A stretch of 64,000 bases of DNA from Lantana camara (lineage: Eukaryota; Streptophyta; Magnoliopsida; Lamiales; Verbenaceae). The translations under genes and the position numbers were made by a program. Under the pieces are notes generated by a model. It searched no databases and was not told the origin of the DNA. It was given only the letters and a program-made list of their open reading frames with translations. The stretch is from positions 35,976,001-36,040,000 of the forward strand of contig CM074861.1 in assembly GCA_037501455.1 (NCBI GenBank), written 5' to 3'. Position 1 is the stretch's first letter; the number at the start of each line of letters is the position of its first letter. This document shows, one piece after another, positions 46,049 through 57,729 of the stretch.

Positions 46049-48924
46049 ATGGCCGGAAACCAAGCTGATGATTATGTACGGGAGATTGAGGAGATGTCGG
46101 TGGGGAGCTCTTCCCCTCATGGCGACGTCCCCATAGTTGTTCCCCTAATTAGGGCGCACCCAGAAGAAGGAATTCCCATGGCGATCTCGGTGGCCCAGGC
46201 TCCGGCTGACGCCGGGGAGGAAGAGGTGGACGCTGCCGTTCAAGGGATGAACGAGCGTGCTCCCGGAGGGACGAACGACCTCTTTGAGGAGATGCACAAC
46301 GTGATGGAGATGCAGAGACAAGGGGAGAGAGTGTTCCCAGTTTTGAACAGCGCTGTGAGACCCCAAGATCACAGGATCACAGTGGCTATGATGGCTCCCG
46401 AGGGTGAAGCGGGGCCATCCGGGCGTCCATTTGAGGCTGAACCTTCCAGAAGGCGTCAGAGGAGAGGCAGGGAGCCTGCCACTCGAGTAAGGCAAGACAA
46501 CCGCCATCAGACTGACAGATCTCCGGACGAAATTGAGAGTATTCTGACCCTCGGTGATTTGGAGGAGTTGAGAGCGAAAGCGTATTGGGATGAAGTCGTG
46601 TTTCCCATGCGACTTCCTGAGGAAGGGGAGAGGGTCAATCGCCCACCGCCTGGGATGATGACGGTCTATTGGGATGCAGTTCTTGCTGGGGGTCTGAGGT
46701 TTCCGATCGCTCACGACGCCGTCATCATTTACCATCATCTAGGGCTTTGCCCTTCACAAATTCTACCCAATGGCATAGCCCTAATCAACACGTTCATAAT
46801 AACGATGAGGGCCTTGGGCAAAGCACCCTCGATAGTCAACTTTGACAGCTTGATACAAGCAGCCCGCTCGCCACGCTCGTCGCCTACAGACGGATTTTAC
46901 TACGTCCAGGCCAAATCAGGCTTTAAGATGATAGATTCTCCATCTTCCTCCTATGGCGAGCATTGGAAGGAAAAGTACTTTTTCGTGGGGGCTCCCGGGG
47001 GGATTTTTGGAGTTCATCGGCAATGGATGATTCATGGCGAGGGTCCTTTGATTAGGGAAAGAATGAGGAATAAGGATTTCGAGGACTGGGCGATGGGGTT
47101 AGCCCTCGAGATGAGGGCTGAAAAGAAGTGGATTAAGGCGGAGACATTGGTGAAGAACGAAGGGGTATTGTTCCGCTACGGATTATCTTGCCCCCCTGAC
47201 ATGATACTCAACCCTCCAACCGACATCATGGCCCTCGACGGTTAGATTCTAGGAACTAACATCTCTAACCTTTAGAATAGTTCTCTAACTTACAGTTATC
47301 GTTGTTTTCTCGTTTATACGATCCAAACAACCAATCTTCTGACGCTCGTTCCCCTTTACTTGCAGGCATCCAAATACTATCTCAAGGCGTGAATGCTGAA
47401 GCCCTTTCCTGTATGTTGGGTGCCCAAGGGCCCGCAGTCAATCCTCAACACCCGCAACCGCAGCAGAACCGCCCTCCCAATGCTCCAAGGGGGAGGGTAA
47501 ACCGACGAGGAGCTGGCCGAGGGCAAAACAATGCTCGAGGGGGAGCAGGGAATGAGGCTCCCCCCAGGGGCCCTATCGAGGATCTGACAGTGGAGGGTAC
47601 CCACGAGGCCACTCCTCCGCCTGCGGCCCCCGTGGGCCCAATTTCACTGAGTTCAAGCGGGTCACGGAATCGCTCGGGGGAGCCTATCCGCATTCACGAA
47701 ACTCTCCGGGCCGATCGCCAGGGGAAAAGAAAAAGGATGCCGGACTCCCTCCCTATTTCAGGCAAGGGAAAAGAGGTGGTCGTGGGCCACCGTGGCGAGG
47801 GCAGCGATACTTCATCTTCTGAGGATGAAGAATTTTGGAAGATAGGCTGCAAGGGCGACTCCCGTTATAAGCGCCAGCGGACTGAAGGCCCGGTGCTCCT
47901 AAAAAAGAGCGCCTACTCCGTCAACCTTGTCTCCGACATCGTTGGGAAACTCCAATTTTCCGGCGATTATGACAAGCTGAACGAGCATGACGCCGCTCGC
48001 GTTGCCGATGATGCCTGCCATGCCCTTCTGACGGTAAATCTATTCTCCCCTTTGCCACACTCTCCCCTTCTTCCTTCCATGTTCAGATTATGACCCTCGT
48101 TTACGGCTTCCCAGGAGGTAATCCCGAGGCTGAAAAACTTGCAAGGGCGAGCGCAAGCCTATTCTGAGCATAAAGCCAAGTACAAGAAGTTGCTGCGCAT
48201 TTCAGACCCTGTTCAACTACAGGAGGATTACAACAATATCAGCGCTCAGCTGAATTCCGCCACCGTTGAAAACGCTCAGCTGAAGGAAAATCTGAGGAAA
48301 TCTGATGACGCCTTTCTGGTCCTAAATGAGCGTCACAGGAAATTGAAGGATGAGCGGGACCAGTTGAGGGCACAAAATGGGGAGCTAGGTGAGCAGCTGG
48401 CGGAGAGCACTCGCCAGAACGAGGCAGCCAACAAGGCCCTCTCTGATTTGCGAGGCAAAGTACAGGGCTTGGAAGCGAAGGTATCCTGGGAGGCGGTGAA
48501 GAAGTTCGTGCGCTCCAAAGCCTTTGTGTTTGCGGCCAATATCCAGTGCTTTGACAACGCTCGACGCTTTTTCAATAAAGCGATCGGGCAAATGGTGAAG
48601 TTGGGACTGGCTCCTGAAAGCGCTCGATCTGACGCTCGTCTACGCATGGATCTGGATGAGAATTGCGAGCCAATGGTCCAGGAGGAGGATCCTACTGAGA
48701 ATCTGGCGGAGCCCGAGTACCAGGAGTTGGTGGAAACACTCCAGAGGGAGTTTATCGCTGCCAACAGGGTGGATCCCGAGCCTCTCCTGATAGAAGACGA
48801 GGGCACCGTCATGGACGTAGCGGATGCCGAGGAACCTGGTGAGGCCCAAACTTCTGACGCTAATGTGTTGGCCCCGGTTCCCCTTGCAACTGCCCCTCCC
48901 GAGCCTGACGCTCCGGCCCAGTGA
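46049..48924 (+). CDS. Antisense ORF of the Tat element: gypsy-type transposon-domain protein with coiled coil
   Basis: Exons 46049-47240, 47366-48033 and 48115-48924 have canonical GT-AG introns in consistent phase and join to an uninterrupted 889-residue protein. Residues about 165-390 look like the plant 'putative gypsy type transposon' domain (YWDAVLAGGLRFPI, GLCPSQILPNGIALIN, WKEKYFFV). Residues about 398-480 are Gly/Arg/Pro-rich. Basic clusters GKRKRMPD and RYKRQR flank an acidic SDTSSSEDEEF stretch and could direct nuclear import. Residues about 645-750 form a heptad-rich coiled coil. The C-terminal tail is acidic. The gene converges with pol. Such antisense ORFs are known in Tat-clade elements, but their role is unknown. 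A gag-like or regulatory role is only a guess. It stays open while gag-pol is broken. Confidence 0.8.
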
Positions 48925-49986
48925 AGCTCCCGTGGCTACCAATCTCTTGCCCTTGTCCGTTTGAATACCTCTTTCCATTTATGAACAATTTATACCTGTA
49001 TTTAATCCTTCAGTTATTTCCTGAGTATTTTGGATTCCTTATGTCGCTTTCTGATATATTTGAACTTCTTTTTAAATGCTCGAATGTCTGAATGTTATCT
49101 CATTTGCTTTTAAATGATGAATGACGTTATTCCACTGCGCTCGTCGTTCTTCCCTGTATGAACTGGTCTTTTTGTATGAACGCTTGCGACGAGCGTTGTT
49201 TGTGCGCGAGGGCATTTTCTTTTAAGAGTGTCCCGGCATCCGCCATAACGCACCACCAGTGTAAAGTTTGGTGACGTTTAGGGATTTGAGGGGTGTAGAT
49301 ACGGGCGCGAGGGTGTTTTATGCGTATTCCCTGGCCGTATTCGCAATGAGGCTCGATTTTGAACTTAGAAAACCTCTGGAGATTTACCTTAGTATTGGCC
49401 CCATAGTGTGCACCCTCGTCTTGAACTCTCCACTAGGCTGTAGATACCTTAGAAACCATCAGTAGGATTTGCTAAGTATGAGATCAAAGCGAGCGTAACC
49501 GTGGGGTTGGTGTTATTTCGAGGAGCACATGATGGGACTGAGTTAAAATCCATTATTTTATGAGTGTGTTTTTACTCAATAAGTTGAAGGTCATTCGGGT
49601 TTTTACGAGCACGAGCTGGAGTGGTTAGCACTCAGCTGGCTATAACTGAGCATTGCGCTCCCCGTTGTTCGACACGCTCATTTTTAGGACTTTATATTAC
49701 AAACCGTTCAAACTGTTATAGGTGGATGGTTATCAACACCTGGCCAGTGCAGTTTTGGAACGATTGAAGTTTCGCGTAGGTTTTTCGACGTGGAGGATGC
49801 TCGACACGGAGTAGGCCCCTTGTCGCTCGAATCATTAGATCAAAATAAGAGAGCAAGCGAATAATAAAAACAAAGAGTTAAATACTTACTGTTATATAGA
49901 TGCATTTTTGAAAATGATTACAACACGCCTTCCGTCAAAGGAAAGCCCTTCACGCCACAAACGGGCCATCACAAAGAAACTGATGT
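48925..49986. other. Non-coding interval between antisense gene and integrase end
   Basis: About 1 kb between two convergent genes. It holds no long frame, but has repeated GACGAGCG/CGCTCGTC words (for example 49138-49148 and 49190-49197). Both transcripts probably end here. Confidence 0.6.
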
Positions 49987-52900
49987 CTACACGTAGAACC
50001 TTCTAAGGTTACATGCATTCCATGGCCTAGGGAGCCGCTCGCCTTGCAAAGTTTCCAATATGTAGGTGTTGTTTGCTCGTACCTGGATGACTTTGAAGGG
50101 GCCTTCCCAATTGGGGTCCAACTTACCTACGTGTTTGGAGACTTCAACTTTTTTGAGGACCAAGTCCCCTAGCTGGAAAGTCCTTTCCTTAACTCGTTTA
50201 TTGTACTGGCGAGCGACGGTTGCTTTGTATTTGTGGATACGTACCCAAGCAGCATTCCTCTTCTCGTCCAGCAAATCTAACTCGAGCGTCCGATTGGCCT
50301 CATTGGCGGCAGGCTCGAAATAGGCAACGCGTGCGGATTCTTGAGCAATTTCCGCAGGTATCATGGCCTCGGAGCCGTACACGAGGGAATAAGGGGTTTC
50401 CCCCGTTGCCGCTCGTGGAGTAGTACGGTACGCCCACAGAGCTCCCTGAAGTTCTTCAGCCCATTCTCCCTTCTTACTCTCGAGCATCGTTTTCAGATGC
50501 TGGAGTATGGTTCGATTGGTCACTTCAGCTTGACCATTAGCTTGAGGATGACCCACGGAAGTGAATCGTTGTTCGATCCCTAGTTCATAGCACCAATCCC
50601 GTGTGTCAGCAGCGATAAACTGGGAACCGTTATCCGAGATGAGCACCCTCGGGATGCCGTATCTGCAGATGATATTTTTCCAAATGAAATCACTCACAAC
50701 CTTGAACGTTATCTTAGCGACCGCTTCTGCCTCAGCCCACTTGGTGAAATAATCCACAGCAAGTATTACGAACTTCTTTTGCCCGACCGCCATTGGGAGA
50801 GGTCCCACGATATCAATACCCCATTGATCAAAAGGCCATGAAACATCAATAGGAATCATTTGAGCTGTCGGCAACTGAGGAGTGTTGGAATGGAACTGGC
50901 ACTTGGGACATTTCTTGGAATATTTAATGGCATCTTGCAATACCGAGGGCCAATAGAACCCACTCCTTAAGATTTTCTTTGCCAAGATTCGTCCGCCTGA
51001 GTGGCTCCCGCAACTTCCACTGTGTACATGCTCTAAAACTTCTTTAGCCTGCGAGGGTCTCAAACATCTCAACGGTGGGCCCAGGAAGGATCACTTGAAT
51101 AATCGACCCTCGGCGTCCAATGAGAAACGAGGGGCTTTGCTCTTTATTTTCCGAGCCTCAACTTTGTCGCTCGGGCAGGTTCCGTCCTGGAGGAATCTGA
51201 CAATTTCATCAAGCCAACAAGGCTCGGAGGGGTCCCATGTGCACTTCTTTCGAAGGTTCGCCTTTACTTATCAGTGGTTCCTCCGTTCTCAGAAATGTAA
51301 CAACGCGTTCGCTGTGGCCGTCCAGAGCGGACGCAAATTTCGAAAGAGCGTCAGCATGTTCGTTTTCTGCCCTCGGAACTTGCAAAAGATGGAATTCCCT
51401 GAACTTGGCTATCTCCTCCTTGGCGCTCGATAGGTACTGTGCCATGGTGGCTTCTCGAGCCTCATAACTACCATCAATTTGACTTGCGATCAACTGCGAA
51501 TCAACGTATGCTGTGACACGAGTGGCCCCATTTTGGAGCGCAATCCTGAGCCCTTGGATGAGGGCCTCATACTCAGCTTCGTTGTTGGTGACTTGAAACG
51601 CCAGCTTGATTGCGTAGTCAACTTCTGCCCCGAGGGGATCCCTGAGGGTCACCCCGGCTCCTCCCCCCTGAGAGGTCGAGGAGCCATCCGTGTGCAAAAG
51701 CCATAAACCCTCATCAGCCAATGGCACAGTCTCCAAATTGAAACGTTCTACCAACAAATCGGCCACTGCCTGAGCCTGTATGGCTGTACGAGGCTCGAAG
51801 GAGATATCAAACTGACTGAGTTCAATCGCCCATTTAATTAACCTTCCCGAAACATCCGGCTTAGATAGCACTTGTTTGAGTGGTTAATCTGTAAGCACTG
51901 TGATGGAGTGAGCCTGAAAATATGGCCTCAGCCTTCGGGATGCGTTAACGAGCGCAAAGGCGAATTTCTCAATTTCCATGTACCTTTTCTCTGCTCCCTG
52001 TAGAGTCTTGCTCAGGTAATACACTGGCATATGCTTACGCTCGCGGATTGCTACGAGAACAGCGCTCGTGGCTTCCAAAGAAACTGATAGATAGATAAAC
52101 AAGTTCTCCCCCGGGATTGGCTTGGTCAACAAAGGCGCGCTCGACAGGTACTGTTTCATGTTCTGCAGGGCCTTTTCGCAATCCTCGTTCCAGGTAAAGT
52201 TGCGAGCGTTGCGCAAAATTTTAAAGAAGGGTAGATTCCGGTCCGCTGAGCGGGAGATGAACCTATTTAGTGAAATGATCTTTCCCACGAGCACCTGGAC
52301 CTCTCTCAGATTGCGAGGGGAGGGTATGTCCAGGATTGCTCTAATCTTCTCGGGGTTTGCCTCTATGCCACGTTGACTGACCATGTATCCCAGGAATTCA
52401 CCGCCTCGAACGCCAAAGGTGCATTTTGATGGGTTCAACTTCATTCCGTAGCGACGAAGGATATCGAAAGTCTGCTTGAGATCCTCCAGATGGGAGCGTT
52501 GGCGCTCACTCTTGACTATCATGTCGTCTACATATACCTCCATAGATTTTTCAATTTCACGCTCGAACATTCTATTGACGAGGCACTGATAGGTCGCTCC
52601 CGCGTTTTTGAGCCCAAATGGCATGACTTTGAAACAGTAAACACCCAAATGCACAATAAACGAAGTTTTGGGGCGATCTTCGGGCGCCATAAAGATTTGA
52701 TAATATCCCTGAAAGGCGTCCATCATACTCATGAGTTCACACCCGGTTGTAGAATCTACCAACTGATCGATCCTCGGTAGTGGATAATGGTCTTTGGGGC
52801 ACGCTTTGTTGAGGTCCGTGAAGTCGTTGCACATTCGCCACTTATTGGCGCTCTTTGGGACGAGCACCACATTGCAAAGCCATTCTGGGTACAAGATTTC

Positions 52901-54085
52901 CTCGATGTACTGAGCATCAAGCAACTTACTAACCTCTTCTTCGATAACCCGTTTCCTAAAGCCATGAACGTCCCTCTTCTTCTGTTTGATGGGCTTGAAG
53001 GTTGGATCCACATTCAGCCTGTGGACAATGACGCTCGGATCTATTCCGGTGAGATCAGAAGCTTTCCACGCAAAAACGTCTAGGTTCTCCCGTAGGAAGT
53101 CGATCATCAAAACTTGCGAGGGCCCATCCAGGCCCGAGCCAATCTGGGTGGTTTTATCCGGGTTCCCAGGCTCCAATTCAACGGTCAAAAACTCCTCGGT
53201 GGGCTCAATCCGAACCTCCGGCCTCGGCACCTCTAGCGCTCGTTTTTTCTCGGAGAGCATACCCTTGGGCTCATCACGCTCGTTTTCTGAAGAAGAGCCC
53301 TCGACGGCCCCCGGTGGCTTATTCTCTGAACACTGAACATCTCCAGGGGTCCTCTTTTTATTCTTCTTCCGGTACAGCTTGGCTCTTTTGCGCTCGGGGC
53401 CATCTTCGTTTAATTCGGGGAAGTCAACGGACTTCTTAGTAGACCCAGGTTGAATGGACTGCTTGGGCTTGTGGCTTCGAAGCGAAATTATGTAACATTC
53501 CCAAGCTTCTTTGACGTTACACAGAATTTCTCCGGTACCCTCGGGGGTTGGAAACTTGACTTTTTGATGATAGGTGGAAATTACGGCCTTGAAATCCACG
53601 AGGGCTGGGCGCCCAATGATGATATTGTAAGGAAGATTCACCTCAACGATGGTGTAGAGGACGCTCAAAGTTTTTCGCTGTGGGGCGCGACCAAAAGAGG
53701 TGGCCAAGCGAATCTGTCCGCGAGGGACGATCTCGGAACCTCCAAACCCTACGAGGGCAGTTCTGAGAGGTTCGAGGGGGATGTTTGTTATGTTCATTTG
53801 TTGAAACGTTGAGTACGGGAGAACGTTCACAGAGCTTCCACTATCAAATAAAACCCTCTTTACAGTGTGGTTATGAACGTCTAAACTAACCACCATGGGA
53901 CAGTCAGAGGTTTTTCCTATCCCATGGGGTGTTACAATATGTTCAAGATCTTTCTCAGTAAACCCTATGACATCATCCTCCTTCGAGCGCGACGAGCTGT
54001 CCACGGAGAGCATTGGGCGAGGGAGTGACGTTCTTTGGTTATAGCTCCGTACATGGCGGCGGCGAGAAGCATTGGAATCGCCTCC
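49987..54085 (-). pseudogene. pol region of the Tat element (PR-RT-RH-aRH-INT), interrupted
   Basis: Reading from 54085 down: aspartic protease with LFDSGSSVNVLP (about 53820-53860); reverse transcriptase with VLVPKSANKWRMCNDF, MPFGLKNAGATYQ and the catalytic YVDD (about 52520). A gypsy-type RNase H follows, whose first catalytic Asp is replaced (LSVSLEA). A second, archaeal-type RNase H has HTDGSS, NNEAEYEAL and VDSQLI. The integrase has an HHCC finger (ending CPKCQ) and DDE residues in GIDIVGPL, LISDNGSQF and GQAEVTNRT. The frame is broken by TAA at 51884-51886 inside the first RNase H, a one-base shift at about 51209-51240, and TGA at 51091-51093. Two of these stops are one C-to-T step from the residues usual there. 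The 3' end of integrase is intact (NLRRFYV). Confidence 0.92.
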
Positions 54086-56143
54086 TTAGGGCCCTCCCGC
54101 GATCATGTGAATGACTGCAAAGGGCTGGTTTTCCATATCCACCCCTTTCCCTTTGCTGCGCTCGCTGGTCTCAGGGCGCTGGCGACGGGGACTTCGGGAG
54201 CGTGAGCGGCTTCTTCTCCTCCCGAGCGCCCGTTCCGCGCAATGTTCATCGTACCCTTCTAGTACTTTCACAAACTCTTTGAGGTGCCCCCCAGCAATCA
54301 GCCGCTGAATTTCCTTCTCCAGGTGGCGGCATTCATTAGTGTCATGCCCCTTCTGCTTATGGAAAGCGCAGTATTTCCCCGAGCGCTTCTGAGCCTCGGT
54401 TTCTCTCAGCTTGGGCGGTCTCTTAAACAGCTTCTGGTCCGCCAGGGAATAAACTTCGGCAATTGGGCGGTTGAGGGGGACACGCTCGAGCCTCCGCGGA
54501 GGGGATGAACGACGGCGAGCGGATATCGGGCTGCGGCGGTGACTCCGGTTGGGCTCCGCTTTGTCCTCGTGGGTTCTGTTGGGCCGAGGGGCATTTGCCA
54601 TCTTCTGACCCCTCGCTATGTACATATCCTCGAGGGTAAAGAAAGAATCGATAATCTCCCTAATTTCCATCAACGAGCGCGGCTTCTTCTTGGCTACTTC
54701 TTCTACAAACTCCTTGCTGACGTAATGCTTCATGTTGATGGCCCCAAACAGAACGTGCCTCAAAAAGTCCATCGAGGGCTTTTCTACCAACAAAATTTTT
54801 TTATTGAACCTCCCCATGAAGGACCTGAGAGTCTCGTTCGGCCCTTGGACCAGGCTATAAAGAGCGGTCGCGGCCGGGGCCGGTGCTTTCAGCGAATTGA
54901 AGTGGCTGACAAAAGCATCCGTCAGGTCATAGTATCCTCGGATTGAGCGCGGGAGGAGCTTTTTGTACCACTCTTGGGCCATTCCGGTGAGGGAAGTGAC
55001 AAACACCTTGGCCCAGTAGTTGTCCGGATGGTCATACAGGTGCATTAGGTGCACAAAATGGTCCAGATGCTCGGCTGGGTCCGTAGTTCCATCATATCTG
55101 TTGATTGACGAGGGAATTTTACCCTTCCCTGCGCGAGTCATTAGAACCTCCTCGACGAGGGGGGAATCGCCTGCCATGATCCTGTAGTCTCGCTCGTCGG
55201 GATCTTCATAGCTGGCTTCTCTCCTCCGGCGGGAAATTGGGCTGCGTGGTCGACGAGCGTCTCTGGCCTTGGACCTCTCGTCCCCATCACGGGGAACTTG
55301 AGACCTTGCTCGAGAGAGCTGCTCTACCACATTTTGGAGCCCTCTGATTTGGTCTTGGACCGCGGCCAACTGAGGGTCACCAACATTTCTGCGGTTTGCC
55401 CTCCCTGTCGCCGTTGATTGGACCTCTTCATTATCTCCGGCCGCCTTATTTCGAGGGGCCCTTTCTTCTTCTACAGCTGGTCGTTCTTGCTGGACCCTCG
55501 GTGAGGCTTCATTTCCTTGATTCGGTGGTGGGGGAGGTTGTTGTGCCCTTAGCGCATTTTGGGCCATCGTCAAGGGATGAGCCGGGAGCCCGCCAAGAGG
55601 CGGGGCCAGACGAGCGCTAGCCTGCGAGGGGAAATACGCTGCCATGAAATGCTCCCAGGCGTTCTGAACGGCCTGACTTTCACATTGCGCATATAGCGCC
55701 TGGAGTTGCTGGCTGGTAACTTGGGGCATCTCCACCCCCTGTATTTCCCTTGGTAACGACGTGGGGAGATTCAGAGTCCCCACCTGATAAGGTTGGATCA
55801 CCGGCATCATCCCGGGCATCATTCCAGGCTGCACAAATGGGTATCCCGGAGGGGGCATGGCCATGGGATACACCCCTGAGTAAGGATAGGAAGCGTGGGC
55901 GGTGTGAGCTGCAGGTGGAGCAATGGCACTGGGCCCTCCCGCAACGTTCCCACCTAGTTGGAGAGTTGCCCCTACCGGCTCTGTGTTCTCGCCCCCGTTT
56001 CCGGCCGCTGGGGGGTTTGCTTCTCCGCCGGGATGTTGCCTTCCGCGTTCTCCTCGTTGACGGGGGGAAGAGCGCCTTTCTCTCTGACTACTCCAGATCT
56101 CGTCGCAGTTACCATGATTAAAGACTTGGGTGTCACTCTTCAA
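54086..56143 (-). CDS. gag of the Tat element
   Basis: The frame is open over 685 codons. A Pro-rich N-terminal third precedes the capsid-like retrotransposon gag domain (AKVFVTSLTGMAQEWYKKLL, ETLRSFMGRFNKK). A zinc-knuckle variant CX2HX4HX4C begins at about residue 592 (CAFHKQKGHD, then TNEC), followed by an RS-rich tail. The frame begins without an ATG; an ATG in another frame lies at 56115-56113, so the N-terminal part may be frameshifted. gag ends in TAA (54088-54086) and pol continues in the same frame immediately after it. Confidence 0.85.
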   Translation of the reverse strand: MKSDTQVFNHGNCDEIWSSQRERRSSPRQRGERGRQHPGGEANPPAAGNGGENTEPVGATLQLGGNVAGGPSAIAPPAAHTAHASYPYSGVYPMAMPPPGYPFVQPGMMPGMMPVIQPYQVGTLNLPTSLPREIQGVEMPQVTSQQLQALYAQCESQAVQNAWEHFMAAYFPSQASARLAPPLGGLPAHPLTMAQNALRAQQPPPPPNQGNEASPRVQQERPAVEEERAPRNKAAGDNEEVQSTATGRANRRNVGDPQLAAVQDQIRGLQNVVEQLSRARSQVPRDGDERSKARDARRPRSPISRRRREASYEDPDERDYRIMAGDSPLVEEVLMTRAGKGKIPSSINRYDGTTDPAEHLDHFVHLMHLYDHPDNYWAKVFVTSLTGMAQEWYKKLLPRSIRGYYDLTDAFVSHFNSLKAPAPAATALYSLVQGPNETLRSFMGRFNKKILLVEKPSMDFLRHVLFGAINMKHYVSKEFVEEVAKKKPRSLMEIREIIDSFFTLEDMYIARGQKMANAPRPNRTHEDKAEPNRSHRRSPISARRRSSPPRRLERVPLNRPIAEVYSLADQKLFKRPPKLRETEAQKRSGKYCAFHKQKGHDTNECRHLEKEIQRLIAGGHLKEFVKVLEGYDEHCAERALGRRRSRSRSRSPRRQRPETSERSKGKGVDMENQPFAVIHMIAGGP

Positions 56144-56192
56144 CTAGCTTTTGAAGGAAGAAACTGGTAATACCGAAGATGGTGGTGATGGC

Positions 56193-56210
56193 TTCCCACA
56201 GACGGCGCCA
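56193..56210 (-). other. Primer-binding site of the Tat element
   Basis: TGGCGCCGTCTGTGGGAA on the - strand, 4 bases after the 5' LTR. Confidence 0.9.
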
Positions 56211-56214
56211 AAAA

Positions 56215-57064
56215 TGATGGTGCAGAAACTTGTGGAGGGCTTGAACACCAAACACTTTAGAATTTGTATGTACGAAGGAAGACCATCACAGGCACAAGAG
56301 CCTCAGGTTCTGGGTTTCCAATGAGCGTGGGTTCTTCCAGCTAGGATAACACCAAGAAATCGTACAGCGAGAGTGCAGGAAAGGGTGAGATACAGGAAGC
56401 TTTGGAGAAGATGCAGAGGAAAAATGATGTCCAGTTTAGTTACGTGGTATTTTTGTGAAGAAGATGACTTGGGGGAGAATGCATGGGTTCTCCCCTATTT
56501 ATATGTTAGGGACGGGGGTAAATGGGTAAATTGACCATGTGGTCCCAAACCTGTGTTGCCCTAACACGCGGCAGCCTTTGGTGGGGTGAGAATGACATTC
56601 CAGAAAAGGAGACGGCGTGTCAGGTGCACGGTGCACAGTACCTTTGTGTCAGAGGTTGTTGACGAGGGTCGTGTGGGATGAGGGACTAATGTCTTCTTCT
56701 GAAGGCTAGGATCCATCGTATGAGAGGTAGAGTCATTCCCGAGCGTTGATGACGCTCGGAAAATCCACGGATGGGCTCCCCACGATAGATGACCTTTGAG
56801 CGACGAGATCCCGAGCGTTAACATGGGACCCCATGTAGGTGCTTCCCTGTGAAGGGTAACCCTGAGGGCCGAGAAGCGAGCGTCAGACTCGTCGGATCTG
56901 GACTTTTACCGAAATAGTCGTCCGAGGCTTGACGGTCCATTCTAGCTTGCAAATGAGTGGGCTGGGAAGGCCCACGAGCCCTTCGAGGCGAGCGTCTGGG
57001 GTTTAGTCAGCGGCATGCTGACACGTGGACGGCTCTGATTCGAGAGTGATTTTAGGCCTCATCA
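56215..57064 (-). repeat. 5' LTR of the Tat element
   Basis: 850 bp; TATA sequence ATATAAATAG at 56495-56504. It differs from the 3' LTR at about 12 positions. Confidence 0.95.
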
Positions 57065-57069
57065 AGTAG

Positions 57070-57729
57070 TACGATAGATAAATTTTCCAGATGATAAGTA
57101 TTTCATAAATTTTTCAAATGAAATGTACAACAGGACACGATGTGATATCATAATAAGTTCTAAAATTATTCTTTCATCAAATAGGTATATCTATACTATC
57201 GGTAGATTATTGTTGATAAAATATAATATCACGTAAAAATTACATAAACATGTTTAATTTTGAACGCAATGAAAATATTAGTGCACTAGTATGATGTTAT
57301 GATAATTTAATAGGAAAGTCTTACCTAGATATAATTTGAATAATTTGAGAATGCATATATGGTATCAGCATTTTTGTTTTTTTGTCTAGATGATCAGGTA
57401 CTATATATCATCGACTATAATGACTAGTTTTTTCTTTAGTTTGTATGCAATTTATTATAAGGTGTGACAACTGATGAGAAAATTTAAAATTATTCTATCC
57501 AAACTTGAAATTTGAACCTCTGGTATTTAATGTAAAATAGATGAGTCTCTTCCGATGATGCATGGATACAAACACAGAAATATGAACATGAAACCATTCG
57601 AAGATGACGATACGATTTTATTTTATTATTTTGAATTTTTCACTTGAGAATTGTCGATACGGATATCCAACATGATACGACACGACACGATAAAATAATA
57701 TTTTTATAAGTGTTAGTGCATTAGAAGTA
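57070..57729. other. AT-rich spacer with a dispersed repeat copy
   Basis: The copy of the ATACGACACGACACGAT-type repeat at about 57640-57725 includes the phrase AAAATAATATTTTTATAAGTG. No gene was seen. Confidence 0.5.

Larger units (their letters stand above)
44602..57064 (-). mobile_element. Full-length Tat-clade Ty3/gypsy retrotransposon with antisense gene
   Basis: A 12,463-bp element lies between AGTAG duplications (44597-44601 and 57065-57069). It is transcribed on the - strand: 5' LTR 57064-56215, primer site, gag, protease-RT-RNaseH-RNaseH-integrase, a long 3' region with an antisense gene, polypurine tract, then 3' LTR 45451-44602. Two RNase H domains in a row, the first degenerate, and the primer site TGGCGCCGTCTGTGGGAA mark the Tat clade. 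The two LTRs differ at about 12 of 850 positions, a young insertion. The pol frame is nevertheless interrupted several times, so this copy probably cannot move by itself. Confidence 0.95.

Noticed and set aside
46145..46738. 197-codon - strand frame, and 48333-48812 likewise
   Set aside because: Shadows of the spliced + strand antisense gene, which has domain similarity, splice sites and a coiled coil.
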